Shown here piece by piece: positions 1-6,893 of a DNA stretch of 11,918 nucleotides (the first letter of the stretch is position 1; each line of letters begins with the position of its first letter). The position numbers were made by a program, and so were the translations under genes. The DNA is taken from positions 1 through 11,918 of the forward strand of contig CAZQGJ010000030.1 of NCBI GenBank assembly GCA_964592905.1, given 5' to 3'. The notes beneath the pieces are model-generated. The model had not been told where the DNA came from. It saw only the letters and a program-made list of their open reading frames with translations, and ran no database searches. The stretch comes from CAZQGJ01 sp964592905 (GTDB taxonomy: Bacteria; Patescibacteriota; UBA1384; CAYGGE01).

Positions 1-1493
1 CCGGGCTCGAGGGAGAGGCCAGCGGCTCGAGCGTGTCCGCCAAATTTAATTAAATGCTGACTAGTTGCCTCGAAAAGCGTAACTAAGTTATACGGTTCAG
101 GTGCTCGGGCCGAACCGCGAGCCAACTTGAGCTCGGCATTAACCGAGAGAACCATGACCGGACGACAATATTTTTCGAGTAATCGCGAGGCGATTAACCC
201 CAGTATGCCCTCGGGCCAATCGGGCGAGGGTGCGCTGATGACGATCGCCGAGGGAAGATCGGACCAACTAGCGATCAGTGCCTCGGCCTGGCGAATGGCG
301 GCCTGAGTCTTGGCCTGGCGCTCGAGATTGTGCTGTTCAATCTGTTCGGCTAACGCCTCGGCCTCGTGAATATCGGTGGACATTAGGAGTTGTAAAGGTA
401 ATTGGGCCGCACCCAGACGCGAGGGCGCGTTCAGCCTCGGGCCAAGCTGCCAGGCGACTTTGGCCGACTCGAGCTCGGGTAAAGCGGTTAAACCGGCTCG
501 GTTGATTAAAGCGCGTAGACCCGGTCGTCGGGTTTTGGTCAGAACCAATAAGCCGTAATGGGCTAAGATACGATTAGCCCCGGTCAACGGTACCAAATCG
601 CAGATGGTGGCGATCGCCACTAAATCAAGATCCCATTTGAGTTGACTCTCGTCAAACTGACCAGAGCGTCGCACGATTAGTCGTGTTAACTGCCAAGCTA
701 AACCAGCGGCGGCCAAGTCACGGTCGGGGCTTGTTTCGCCAGCTTGTTTGAGATTGACGACGATCGCCGCATCGGGAAAGCTACTCTCGACCGGTAGATG
801 GTGATCGATGACAATCGATTGTAGGCCGTGGGCGGCAGCCTCGGCCAGTTCGCTTCGACTAGTGATGCCGCAATCGACGGTAATTAAGAGCTTGACCGAG
901 TGAGCAATTAACCGGTCGATGACTAATTGGTTGAGGCCGTAACCCTCGTGCCGTTCAGGAATGATGATGTCGAATAAATTAGCGCCCAGGCGTTTTAGCC
1001 AATGGCCCAGGAGGGCGGCGGCCGGAGTGCCGTCGTGATCGTAATCCCCAAAGATAGCGATTGGTTGGCCGCTTTGGATAACCGAGAGGATTAGACCGGC
1101 CGCCGCCTCGGCATTTAAAATTAAACTCGGATCACTCAGTCGCTCGTACTCTGGGTGTAAGAATTCGGCCTGAGCCTCGTCGGTTAAATAACCGCGACCA
1201 AGTAAGATCGCCTTTAAGAGATCGGACGACTGTCGTTTCGGCCAGCTCCATCGCCTGGCTTGGCGATCAACTTGACTGGCCGCGACTAAATCCGCAGCTT
1301 CCAGCGTAGCTGAGGTCGCAAGCGGAGCGGCGAGTGAAGCGGCGGTCTCGTGCGAATTTCCGAGCGGGGCGGCGGTCTCAACCAAATCCGCAACCTTGAG
1401 CGGAGCCAAGGTCTCGAGCGGAGCGGCACCCTCAACCACAGGATCGGAACTATCGGCGGGATGGACTATACTTTTTGAATCAGATGTCGACAT
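1..1493 (-). CDS. recJ: Single-stranded-DNA-specific 5'-3' exonuclease RecJ (3' end cut by window edge)
   Basis: The reading frame is open from the ATG at 1493 to the left edge (497 codons), with no stop, so the C-terminus lies outside. It is a DHH/DHHA1-superfamily nuclease that degrades single-stranded DNA 5'-3' in repair and recombination. Visible motifs in order are GDYDHDG (149-155), VDCGITS (206-212), the signature DHH (230-232), a CDLVPL motif (298-303), GPRLNAPSR (351-359), and GGHARAAG (485-492) of the DHHA1 domain. The metal-binding Asp pair of motif I is kept, but His153 sits where Ala or Val is usual. Residues 1 to about 80 are an Ala/Leu/Thr-rich stretch with an internal duplication and no match to the RecJ core. 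No in-frame ATG follows until residue 371, so 1493 is the best start. It has no strong ribosome site. The gene lies 19 nt after ftsQ and is probably co-transcribed. The family call is firm; the start is less so. Confidence 0.93.
   Translation of the reverse strand, partial: MSTSDSKSIVHPADSSDPVVEGAAPLETLAPLKVADLVETAAPLGNSHETAASLAAPLATSATLEAADLVAASQVDRQARRWSWPKRQSSDLLKAILLGRGYLTDEAQAEFLHPEYERLSDPSLILNAEAAAGLILSVIQSGQPIAIFGDYDHDGTPAAALLGHWLKRLGANLFDIIIPERHEGYGLNQLVIDRLIAHSVKLLITVDCGITSRSELAEAAAHGLQSIVIDHHLPVESSFPDAAIVVNLKQAGETSPDRDLAAAGLAWQLTRLIVRRSGQFDESQLKWDLDLVAIATICDLVPLTGANRILAHYGLLVLTKTRRPGLRALINRAGLTALPELESAKVAWQLGPRLNAPSRLGAAQLPLQLLMSTDIHEAEALAEQIEQHNLERQAKTQAAIRQAEALIASWSDLPSAIVISAPSPDWPEGILGLIASRLLEKYCRPVMVLSVNAELKLARGSARAPEPYNLVTLFEATSQHLIKFGGHARAAGLSLEP
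1281..1427 (-). repeat. Imperfect direct duplication inside the 5' end of recJ
   Basis: Two 51-bp copies, 1281-1331 and 1377-1427, match at 39 of 51 positions by hand alignment. They are separated by 45 bp that also contain GGCGGTCTC-type words. On the protein they give APLETLAPLKVADLVETAAP and APLATSATLEAADLVAAS. The unit is in frame, so copy number changes would not break the gene. It may be a low-complexity linker grown by slippage or recombination. No function is apparent. Confidence 0.7.
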
Positions 1494-1512
1494 AGGCCTA
1501 TCATAACACGAC

Positions 1513-2439
1513 CTAGCGGTAGTAAACCCAACCTCGAACGCGTAAATCTAAATATTCTTTAATTTCTGGCTTAGTTTCGAGGATTTTCCCCAAGGTCGTC
1601 AGTTGAGCCGAGAGTGGCCGAGTCGTCTCGAAGAGTAGACGATACGGTTGGTTGGTCAGGACCACGATACTAAAGGTCGTCTCATCGATCTCGACTGCCT
1701 TGACCTCGATACCACGCGAGGCCAGCTCGGTTTTAAGTTGATTAACAAAGCTGATAAAGCCACTCCTGACCGTAATCTTGCCGAGCTCAACCGGTAGATT
1801 GCGACGATCGCTGACCAGCACGGCCGGTAATTCGGCGGCTAAGGCCAGCTGATCCTCGATCAGAGTCGGGGCGGCGCGATAGGCCAAGCCCGTTTGATCT
1901 AAGGTGTAGAGAGTCTGACCAGCGCGCCAAATCAGAGCTGGCTGACGCAACTCTAGGTCTAGCTTCAGCGTTTGTGGTAGTCCTTTGCTCAACTTGACGC
2001 TCGCCAAACTACTATCGAGGGTTAAGAGTTTGGCCTCGAGAGTGGCCGTCGGCAGTTTAAAGATATTCGTCCCGCGCCAGCGCTCGAGCTCTTGGACTAA
2101 TTCTGGCGCTAAACCGCTCGGCTGAATAATAGTTTGAACCTGCCAAAAGGCTCCATACATCAGCCACAGCCAGAGCCCCATCAGGCTGAATAAACCAACT
2201 AAAATCAACAGTCCTCGGCGACTCCACCAACGCGGGCCAAGATCGGGCTTAATCTCGGGCGTGGTCAACGAGAGCGGCTGTTGCCACTGAAGCCGGCGTT
2301 TGTCTCGTCGAGCCCGACGCTCTGTCGAGCCGAACTGTCCGCTCCGTAAAATGGGCCGGTCGTAACCAGTGGGTTGAGGGCGAAAGCTGGCTAAAAACTG
2401 CCGCCAAGCCGGCTCTGAAGAGAGGGATTTTTTTCTCAT
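1513..2439 (-). CDS. ftsQ: Cell division protein FtsQ/DivIB
   Basis: This 308-residue bitopic membrane protein belongs to the FtsQ/DivIB family, which joins FtsB and FtsL in the divisome and controls septal peptidoglycan synthesis. The N-terminal about 72 residues are cytoplasmic and very basic (RRARRDKRR at 41-49). One hydrophobic helix spans about 76-98 (GLLILVGLFSLMGLWLWLMY). A POTRA-like segment follows at about 100-170, with the typical L-T-I-E-like element LKLDLELRQPALIW. The C-terminus ends DLRVRGWVYYR, close to the family ending DLR-x(3)-VYYR. The start ATG overlaps the murF stop as ATGA (2436-2439), so translation is probably coupled; there is no clear ribosome site. The family is divergent, so the call rests on architecture, tail motif and the dcw neighbourhood together. 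Confidence 0.88.
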   Translation of the reverse strand: MRKKSLSSEPAWRQFLASFRPQPTGYDRPILRSGQFGSTERRARRDKRRLQWQQPLSLTTPEIKPDLGPRWWSRRGLLILVGLFSLMGLWLWLMYGAFWQVQTIIQPSGLAPELVQELERWRGTNIFKLPTATLEAKLLTLDSSLASVKLSKGLPQTLKLDLELRQPALIWRAGQTLYTLDQTGLAYRAAPTLIEDQLALAAELPAVLVSDRRNLPVELGKITVRSGFISFVNQLKTELASRGIEVKAVEIDETTFSIVVLTNQPYRLLFETTRPLSAQLTTLGKILETKPEIKEYLDLRVRGWVYYR

Positions 2440-3596
2440 GGCTCTCGATACGGTTTAGCCAGCCAACTCGGGGTCATGCGTGGCAGTTTAGCCTTGGCCT
2501 CAGTCGGCGAGGCGGCCAACGCCAAACTGGCTAGCTCCATACGCATACTTTGTGACCCTTTAATCAGGATAACATCGCCACTACGAAGCTCATTTTTGAG
2601 GATCGAGGCGGCGGCCTCAGCCGATTGATAGCTCTCACGGCTACCGGCCTGACGATAACGCCGACCAACCGTAATTAAGCGGTCAGCCCGCGAACTGGCG
2701 TAATCGATAATCTGACGGTGCGCGGTGCGCTCAGCAGCGCCGATCTCTAACATATCGCCAAGTAGGGCCCAATGTCGCTTGCCGGGGCGAGCGGCTAAAT
2801 AGTCAAGCGCTAACTTAACACTATCGAAAGCCGAGTTGTAACTATCGTCGATGATCACCGAGCGGTTGACTCCGGCTAGCTCGATCAGGCGGCCCTTGAT
2901 CGCCGGTCGACTCTTGATCGCCTGACGAATCTGTTGATTCGATAAACCAAAGTATTGACCGATCTGCCACAGGGCCTCGTCAATGGCGGCCAAGCCGGTT
3001 GACTCTAGTTGGCGAATCGGTGCCGCGGCCAACTTAGTTAAGATCTTTTTAATCTGGGCCGACTCGTGCCGGTTAAAGATCACCAGCCCGTCTGCCGGGA
3101 CAGCGGCCAAGAGCTGGCCCTTTTCCTCGGCGATCCTGGCTGGCGATTCGAGATAGAGCAGATGTTGACCTTGACCGATCCAGCTCATAACGGCCACCGT
3201 TGGCCGAGCGATCTTGAGCAGATCGGCCATATCGCCAAAGCGATCGACCCCATATTCGAGCACCAGATATTGCGGTAAGTGGGTCAGACCCAGGATTAAA
3301 CTCCAGGCCCGAGCCTGGGCCTGCCACCAAGCGGTGAACCATCCCCAAAGGCCGGCCGGCGACTGATCGAATCCGAGGCTGGCCAAAGCCAAGCCTAAAC
3401 TAGAGTTAAGGTTGTGGCTGCCGCCGCCAGTGACGGTGAAGCCGGCCGTGGCCAACAGATGGGCAATCGCCACGCGCATCGAAGTTTTGCCGACGCTACC
3501 GGTAATCCCAATAATCACTGGTCGTTGTCGGCGAATAGCCAGACCGGCGACAGTGGTGATAGACCAAAAATACCAATGTTCGATTATGGCCTTCAT
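2436..3596 (-). CDS. murF: Short UDP-MurNAc-tripeptide--D-Ala-D-Ala ligase (MurF-like)
   Basis: This is a cytoplasmic ATP-dependent Mur ligase, expected to add D-Ala-D-Ala to UDP-MurNAc-tripeptide. Motifs are a P-loop GITGSVGKTS (30-39), NLNSSLG (62-68), EYGVDRFGDM (114-123), the EEKG lysine (K159) where Mur ligases usually carry a carbamylated Lys, IDDSYNSA (249-256), LLGDMLEIG (278-286) and IKGSQSMRME (345-354). The last three are MurF-type rather than MurC/D/E-type. At 386 residues it is well below the usual 450 or so. The N-terminal UDP-sugar domain is missing, leaving only a hydrophobic and basic lead (WYFWSITTVAGLA). The central domain is also short between about 175 and 205. It is first in the minus-strand group murF-ftsQ-recJ and overlaps ftsQ by ATGA. 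The start ATG at 3596 lies 9 nt past a TATAAT box. A MurF-like ligase with a different substrate cannot be excluded. Confidence 0.87.
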   Translation of the reverse strand: MKAIIEHWYFWSITTVAGLAIRRQRPVIIGITGSVGKTSMRVAIAHLLATAGFTVTGGGSHNLNSSLGLALASLGFDQSPAGLWGWFTAWWQAQARAWSLILGLTHLPQYLVLEYGVDRFGDMADLLKIARPTVAVMSWIGQGQHLLYLESPARIAEEKGQLLAAVPADGLVIFNRHESAQIKKILTKLAAAPIRQLESTGLAAIDEALWQIGQYFGLSNQQIRQAIKSRPAIKGRLIELAGVNRSVIIDDSYNSAFDSVKLALDYLAARPGKRHWALLGDMLEIGAAERTAHRQIIDYASSRADRLITVGRRYRQAGSRESYQSAEAAASILKNELRSGDVILIKGSQSMRMELASLALAASPTEAKAKLPRMTPSWLAKPYREP

Positions 3597-3650
3597 ATAC
3601 CTTCAATTATAGCATTGTTTGTCGGGGCTGAATCTGTTATACTTCCTGCG
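3597..3650. promoter_or_regulatory. 54-bp divergent promoter region between murF and tsaCE
   Basis: This is the only real intergenic region in the window. On the minus strand a perfect TATAAT lies at 3611-3606, with a poor -35 (GATTCA at 17-bp spacing). It ends 9 nt before the murF ATG. On the plus strand TTGTTT (3615-3620), a 17-bp spacer and TATACT (3638-3643) end 7 nt before the tsaCE ATG at 3651. Both predicted transcription starts fall within about 4 nt of the ATG, so both mRNAs may be leaderless. The two promoters overlap and may interfere with each other. The boxes are read by eye. Confidence 0.6.
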
Positions 3651-4802
3651 ATGAAACGAATTAAACTCAGCCACCAACCCTCAGAATGGTCGGCCGCCCT
3701 GGCCCAAGCTCGACAGCAATTGCTCTCGGGCGGCTTAGTCATCTATCCAACCGAGACCGTTTATGGTTTGGCCGCCTTGGCTAGCTCAGAGGTTGCTATC
3801 GACAAGCTCATCAAGTTCAAAGCGCGTCCAGTCGGTAAAGGCATCAGTTTACTAGTCGCAGGACAGACGATGGCGGGTCAACTAACCGATCTCGCGAGCA
3901 ATGCCGGCGCCAGCACCCTGAATTTAATGAATCGCTATTGGCCCGGTCCGGTCACTCTGGTCGTCCAGCCTTGGCCATCGGCTAAGATCGATTCGCGTCT
4001 CTTGGCCGAAACCGGTTCGCTCGGCTTGCGACAGAGCAGTCATCCGTTGGCTCAGGCCTTGATCGAACAGGTTGGAGAGCCGATCACCGCCACCTCGGCC
4101 AACAAGGCCGGGCAACGACAGCCACGCTCTATCGAACTGGCGTTAGCCCCACTCTCAGAATCTCAGCTTGAACTGATCGATCTAGTCCTAGACTGGGACG
4201 AGCTACCACCAAATCCACCCAGTACCGTCATCGATACCACCAGCCTCTCCCCTCAGGTGCTTCGGCGTGGTCAAATCGAATTGGGTGACCAGTCCACCTC
4301 GACAGAAACTACAGAAACTATCGAATCAGTTGAGAGGCTAGATGATTGGGTCGCCAGTTGGCTCAACCGCTATCAGGGCTGGCTTGGCGAACAGCCAACA
4401 ATTTTAGCCCTCGACGGCCCGATGGGAGCTGGCAAAACGACCCTAGCTAACTCTCTTGGTCGATTACTTGAGGCCGATAGCGTCGTCAACTCACCGACCT
4501 ATACATTAGTCAAAGAGTATCGTCTGGCTCGCTGGCCAAAGCTACCCAAATTAGTCCATCTCGATTGTTTTCGACTCAAGCGAGCCGAGGATTGGCTGAC
4601 GCTCAATCTGTTTGACTATGTTCAGTCCGACAGTCTAGTAGTCTGTGAGTGGCCAGAGCTCGTCGAGGCTGCCTGGACTGATCCGACTTGGTTAATTATT
4701 AAAATCAGTCTCAGCGGTCAGGGCGATCAGCCACGACAGTTGGTTGTGACCGATAATTTAGCAGAACTGACCCGGTATCGGCTCAAGCAGGATTCTCAAT
4801 GA
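3651..4802 (+). CDS. Fused TsaC-TsaE: threonylcarbamoyl-AMP synthase plus t6A ATPase
   Basis: This 383-residue protein carries two t6A-pathway enzymes. Residues about 10-210 are a Sua5/YciO/YrdC (TsaC) domain, which makes threonylcarbamoyl-AMP from Thr, bicarbonate and ATP. It shows YPTETVYGL (32-40), the K-x-R element KFKARP (55-60), SLGLR (123-127), TSAN (148-151) and PSTVID (190-195). A Ser/Thr/Glu-rich linker (about 211-228) leads into a TsaE ATPase domain. That domain has a P-loop DGPMGAGKTT (255-264), VNSPTYTLVKEY (279-290), HLDCFRL (303-309) and CEWPEL (332-337). Both domains keep their key motifs, so both may be active. The frame is open upstream to 3414, but that part is antisense to murF, and the TsaC homology begins just after the ATG at 3651. 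It overlaps tsaD by ATGA. No Shine-Dalgarno is seen; the promoter position suggests a leaderless start. Confidence 0.92.
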   Translation: MKRIKLSHQPSEWSAALAQARQQLLSGGLVIYPTETVYGLAALASSEVAIDKLIKFKARPVGKGISLLVAGQTMAGQLTDLASNAGASTLNLMNRYWPGPVTLVVQPWPSAKIDSRLLAETGSLGLRQSSHPLAQALIEQVGEPITATSANKAGQRQPRSIELALAPLSESQLELIDLVLDWDELPPNPPSTVIDTTSLSPQVLRRGQIELGDQSTSTETTETIESVERLDDWVASWLNRYQGWLGEQPTILALDGPMGAGKTTLANSLGRLLEADSVVNSPTYTLVKEYRLARWPKLPKLVHLDCFRLKRAEDWLTLNLFDYVQSDSLVVCEWPELVEAAWTDPTWLIIKISLSGQGDQPRQLVVTDNLAELTRYRLKQDSQ

Positions 4803-5968
4803 TTATCGTTGGCATCGACACTAGCTGTGACGAAACCTCGATCGGCGTAGTTCGCGATGGCCAGATTATTGCCAATATTATTTCGAGTCAAGTCGCCCTC
4901 CACAAAGCTTGGGGCGGCGTGGTGCCGAGTTTGGCCAAAGTCGCTCACCAAAAACGCCTACCGGTCGCCTGGCGTCGAGCCCTACTCAAGGCCAAGATCG
5001 AGGCCTCGGATATCGATATCATTGCCGTCACTCAAGGACCGGGTTTAGCCATGGCGCTCGAGACTGGCATAGCGTTTGCCCAAGCGCTCGGCAGAACTCT
5101 GCATAAACCGGTTATCGGTATTAATCACCTGCACGGCCATCTGATGACCGCCTGTCTCGAGGCAGATTTAACCTTTAATTCACCTGCCCTACCCGCCTTA
5201 GTGGCGCTAGTTTCTGGTGGCCATACCGAGCTCCTCTCGGTTAGCGCCGACCCCGTCAGGCTACACCAGTGGCAAGTTACCAAACTCGGGCAAACGCTCG
5301 ATGACGCCTGTGGCGAGGCCTTTGACAAGGCTGCCATCATGCTCGAGCTCGGCTATCCGGGCGGCGCCCTGGTGGCTCGCTTAGCCGATCAAGGCCAGGC
5401 GAAACGCTATGCACTGCCGATTCCGATGCTCAAAAATCCGACTTTAGACCTCAGCTATTCTGGCCTCAAAACCGCCTTGCTCTATCTGATTCAAAAGCTC
5501 GAGAGCGAAAACCAACCGCTCAAAGCCGATCAGATTCGCGACCTGGCCGCCGCCTTTCAGGATCGGGCCTTAACTGCCCTGATCAATAAACTAGAGCTGG
5601 CTCTGATGCGTCAACCCGATCACTATCGTTCGCTCTGGCTAGTCGGTGGTGTGGCCGCTAATCGACAGCTGAGACTTCGCTTGCGACGACTAGCTAAACG
5701 CTTTGACCTGAGCGCCCACTATCCGCCGAATCGTCGCTTGACCGGCGACAACGGCGCCATGATCGCCTTAGCTGCCTGGCAGTTAACAGAGCTCTCAACC
5801 GAACCCTTTATTCCACCGACCGCCGCCGAGCTCGATCGACTGCCTAATCTCTCGAGCCAACTCCTATCTATTCCGGCTCTGGCTGCAACCGCTCGTCAGA
5901 GTGTAGCTCAAAAGCCAGCTGGTCGTTCTGATGGAGAAGCACATTCTCCCATTGACCGTAACAGATAA
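4799..5968 (+). CDS. tsaD: tRNA N6-adenosine threonylcarbamoyltransferase TsaD
   Basis: TsaD (Kae1/Qri7 family, ASKHA fold) moves the threonylcarbamoyl group to A37 of ANN-decoding tRNAs, normally with TsaB and TsaE. Motifs visible are GIDTSCDETS (5-14), QGPGL (79-83), the metal-binding pair H110 and H114 in NHLHGH, LVSGGHTEL (137-145), DDACGEAFDKAA (168-179), SYSGLKTA (219-226), and GDNGAMIA (316-323) with the metal-binding Asp317. The core ends near residue 340, the usual family length, but the protein runs on to 389 with an Ala/Arg/Ser-rich tail. That tail is encoded across the 3' end of the convergent murB-like gene. The start ATG overlaps the tsaCE stop (ATGA, 4799-4802), and AGGA (4789-4792) lies 6 nt upstream. 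It forms a two-gene operon with tsaCE. No tsaB is present nearby. Confidence 0.96.
   Translation: MIIVGIDTSCDETSIGVVRDGQIIANIISSQVALHKAWGGVVPSLAKVAHQKRLPVAWRRALLKAKIEASDIDIIAVTQGPGLAMALETGIAFAQALGRTLHKPVIGINHLHGHLMTACLEADLTFNSPALPALVALVSGGHTELLSVSADPVRLHQWQVTKLGQTLDDACGEAFDKAAIMLELGYPGGALVARLADQGQAKRYALPIPMLKNPTLDLSYSGLKTALLYLIQKLESENQPLKADQIRDLAAAFQDRALTALINKLELALMRQPDHYRSLWLVGGVAANRQLRLRLRRLAKRFDLSAHYPPNRRLTGDNGAMIALAAWQLTELSTEPFIPPTAAELDRLPNLSSQLLSIPALAATARQSVAQKPAGRSDGEAHSPIDRNR
5868..5968. other. 101-bp convergent overlap of tsaD and the murB-like gene
   Basis: The tsaD stop (TAA, 5966-5968) lies inside the murB-like gene, whose own stop (TAG) is at 5870-5868. The shared 101 bp encode the non-conserved C-terminal tails of both proteins, beyond the last family motif in each. 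I see no hairpin with a T-run here, so transcripts from the two sides would overlap at their 3' ends. Confidence 0.85.
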
Positions 5969-6893
5969 AGTTCGGCTCTAACCAAAGATCGAACTTTTTA
6001 GCCACGGCCCGTTGCAGCTCAAGCGTTAAGGTCATAATATCGCTCGTTCGCGAGGCACCCAGACCGGCCGTATGCGTCAGAATAAAATTAGGCTGCTTAG
6101 GGACTAACTTAGCTCGACCCTGAACTAAGCGTTTCGTTTCGACTTGACTCAAATATCGCTCGGCCGGTTGCCCCTGATAGGCTTTAAAAACTGGCCCAAG
6201 TGAGGGTAAGGTCAACGGCCAGGCGGCTCGATTCTGCTGACTAAAATGTTGAATCTTCCGCATGATCTCTTCTTTTTTATTGCGCGAGAGTTGAAGCGTC
6301 ACGGTTAAGATCACGGGTAATTCAGGCGTCTCGGTTAGATCTAATCGGTTAGCCAAGACCCGCGTCAGACGTGAGCTCATCTCGGAATAATCCATAAACT
6401 GCGCCGGTTGCGTCACGATCTGACCATCGGGCATCAGAACGGTTACTGACTTGACTATTTGACTCAGCGAGACACCGTTGGCCTGACGATTCATGACGGC
6501 CGCACCGCCTACTGTGCCGCGTAAGCCGGCTAAAAACTCCAGTCCAGTCAAATCGCGACTGGCCGACTCGACGATCAGCCGTTGCATTAAGACTCCAGAG
6601 TCAGCGATGACCTGACTCTTGGTCACATCGATCGAGAGCCGTTTAGTGCGGTTGATAATCACCAAACCGGCGAAGCCAACATCAGAGAATAAGACCCCAC
6701 TCCCCTGCCCAATCACTACATACTCAAGTTTGAGCCGACGCGCCAGATTAACCGCATCGATTAGCTCCGCCAATGTTTCGACGGTCAAGAGATGGTCAAC
6801 GACCCCGCCAGCCAGGGTGATCAGTTGATCGCGAATAATAACATGGTGCCGATAGCGCTCGCCAAAGCTGGCCTTGAGCGCACTATTTTCCAT
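5868..6893 (-). CDS. Degenerate MurB-like FAD-fold paralogue, probably not a MurB reductase
   Basis: This 341-residue protein follows the MurB layout but has lost key residues. The FAD-site motif, GGGSN in its neighbour, is GQGSG (62-66). IPGT is LRGT (124-127, AGLRGTVGGA). The catalytic-serine motif GS-x-FK reads GPVFK, with Pro234 in place of Ser. AGYLIDQVG is AERYLSQVE, HANFI is QPNFI, and the terminal LEPE is LEPN (305-308). The fold-level pattern is otherwise kept over its full length, without frameshifts or internal stops, so it looks selected and not a decaying pseudogene. It starts 11 bp inside the intact murB gene with no ribosome site of its own, so it is probably translated by coupling. 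A regulatory or structural partner of MurB is possible; so is a changed activity. Its last about 28 residues overlap the tsaD tail. Confidence 0.82.
   Translation of the reverse strand: MENSALKASFGERYRHHVIIRDQLITLAGGVVDHLLTVETLAELIDAVNLARRLKLEYVVIGQGSGVLFSDVGFAGLVIINRTKRLSIDVTKSQVIADSGVLMQRLIVESASRDLTGLEFLAGLRGTVGGAAVMNRQANGVSLSQIVKSVTVLMPDGQIVTQPAQFMDYSEMSSRLTRVLANRLDLTETPELPVILTVTLQLSRNKKEEIMRKIQHFSQQNRAAWPLTLPSLGPVFKAYQGQPAERYLSQVETKRLVQGRAKLVPKQPNFILTHTAGLGASRTSDIMTLTLELQRAVAKKFDLWLEPNFICYGQWENVLLHQNDQLAFELHSDERLQPEPE

Noticed and set aside
1494..1512. Possible terminator at the TAGGCCTA palindrome between ftsQ and recJ
   Set aside because: The stem would be only 4 bp, with no loop and no T-run.
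3414..3650. 79-codon N-terminal extension of the tsaCE frame
   Set aside because: It is antisense to the start of murF and low in family-like content. TsaC homology starts just after ATG 3651, which also has a fitting promoter.
5868..6893. Treating the second murB as a pseudogene
   Set aside because: It is full-length, without frameshift or premature stop, and the remaining fold pattern is well kept.
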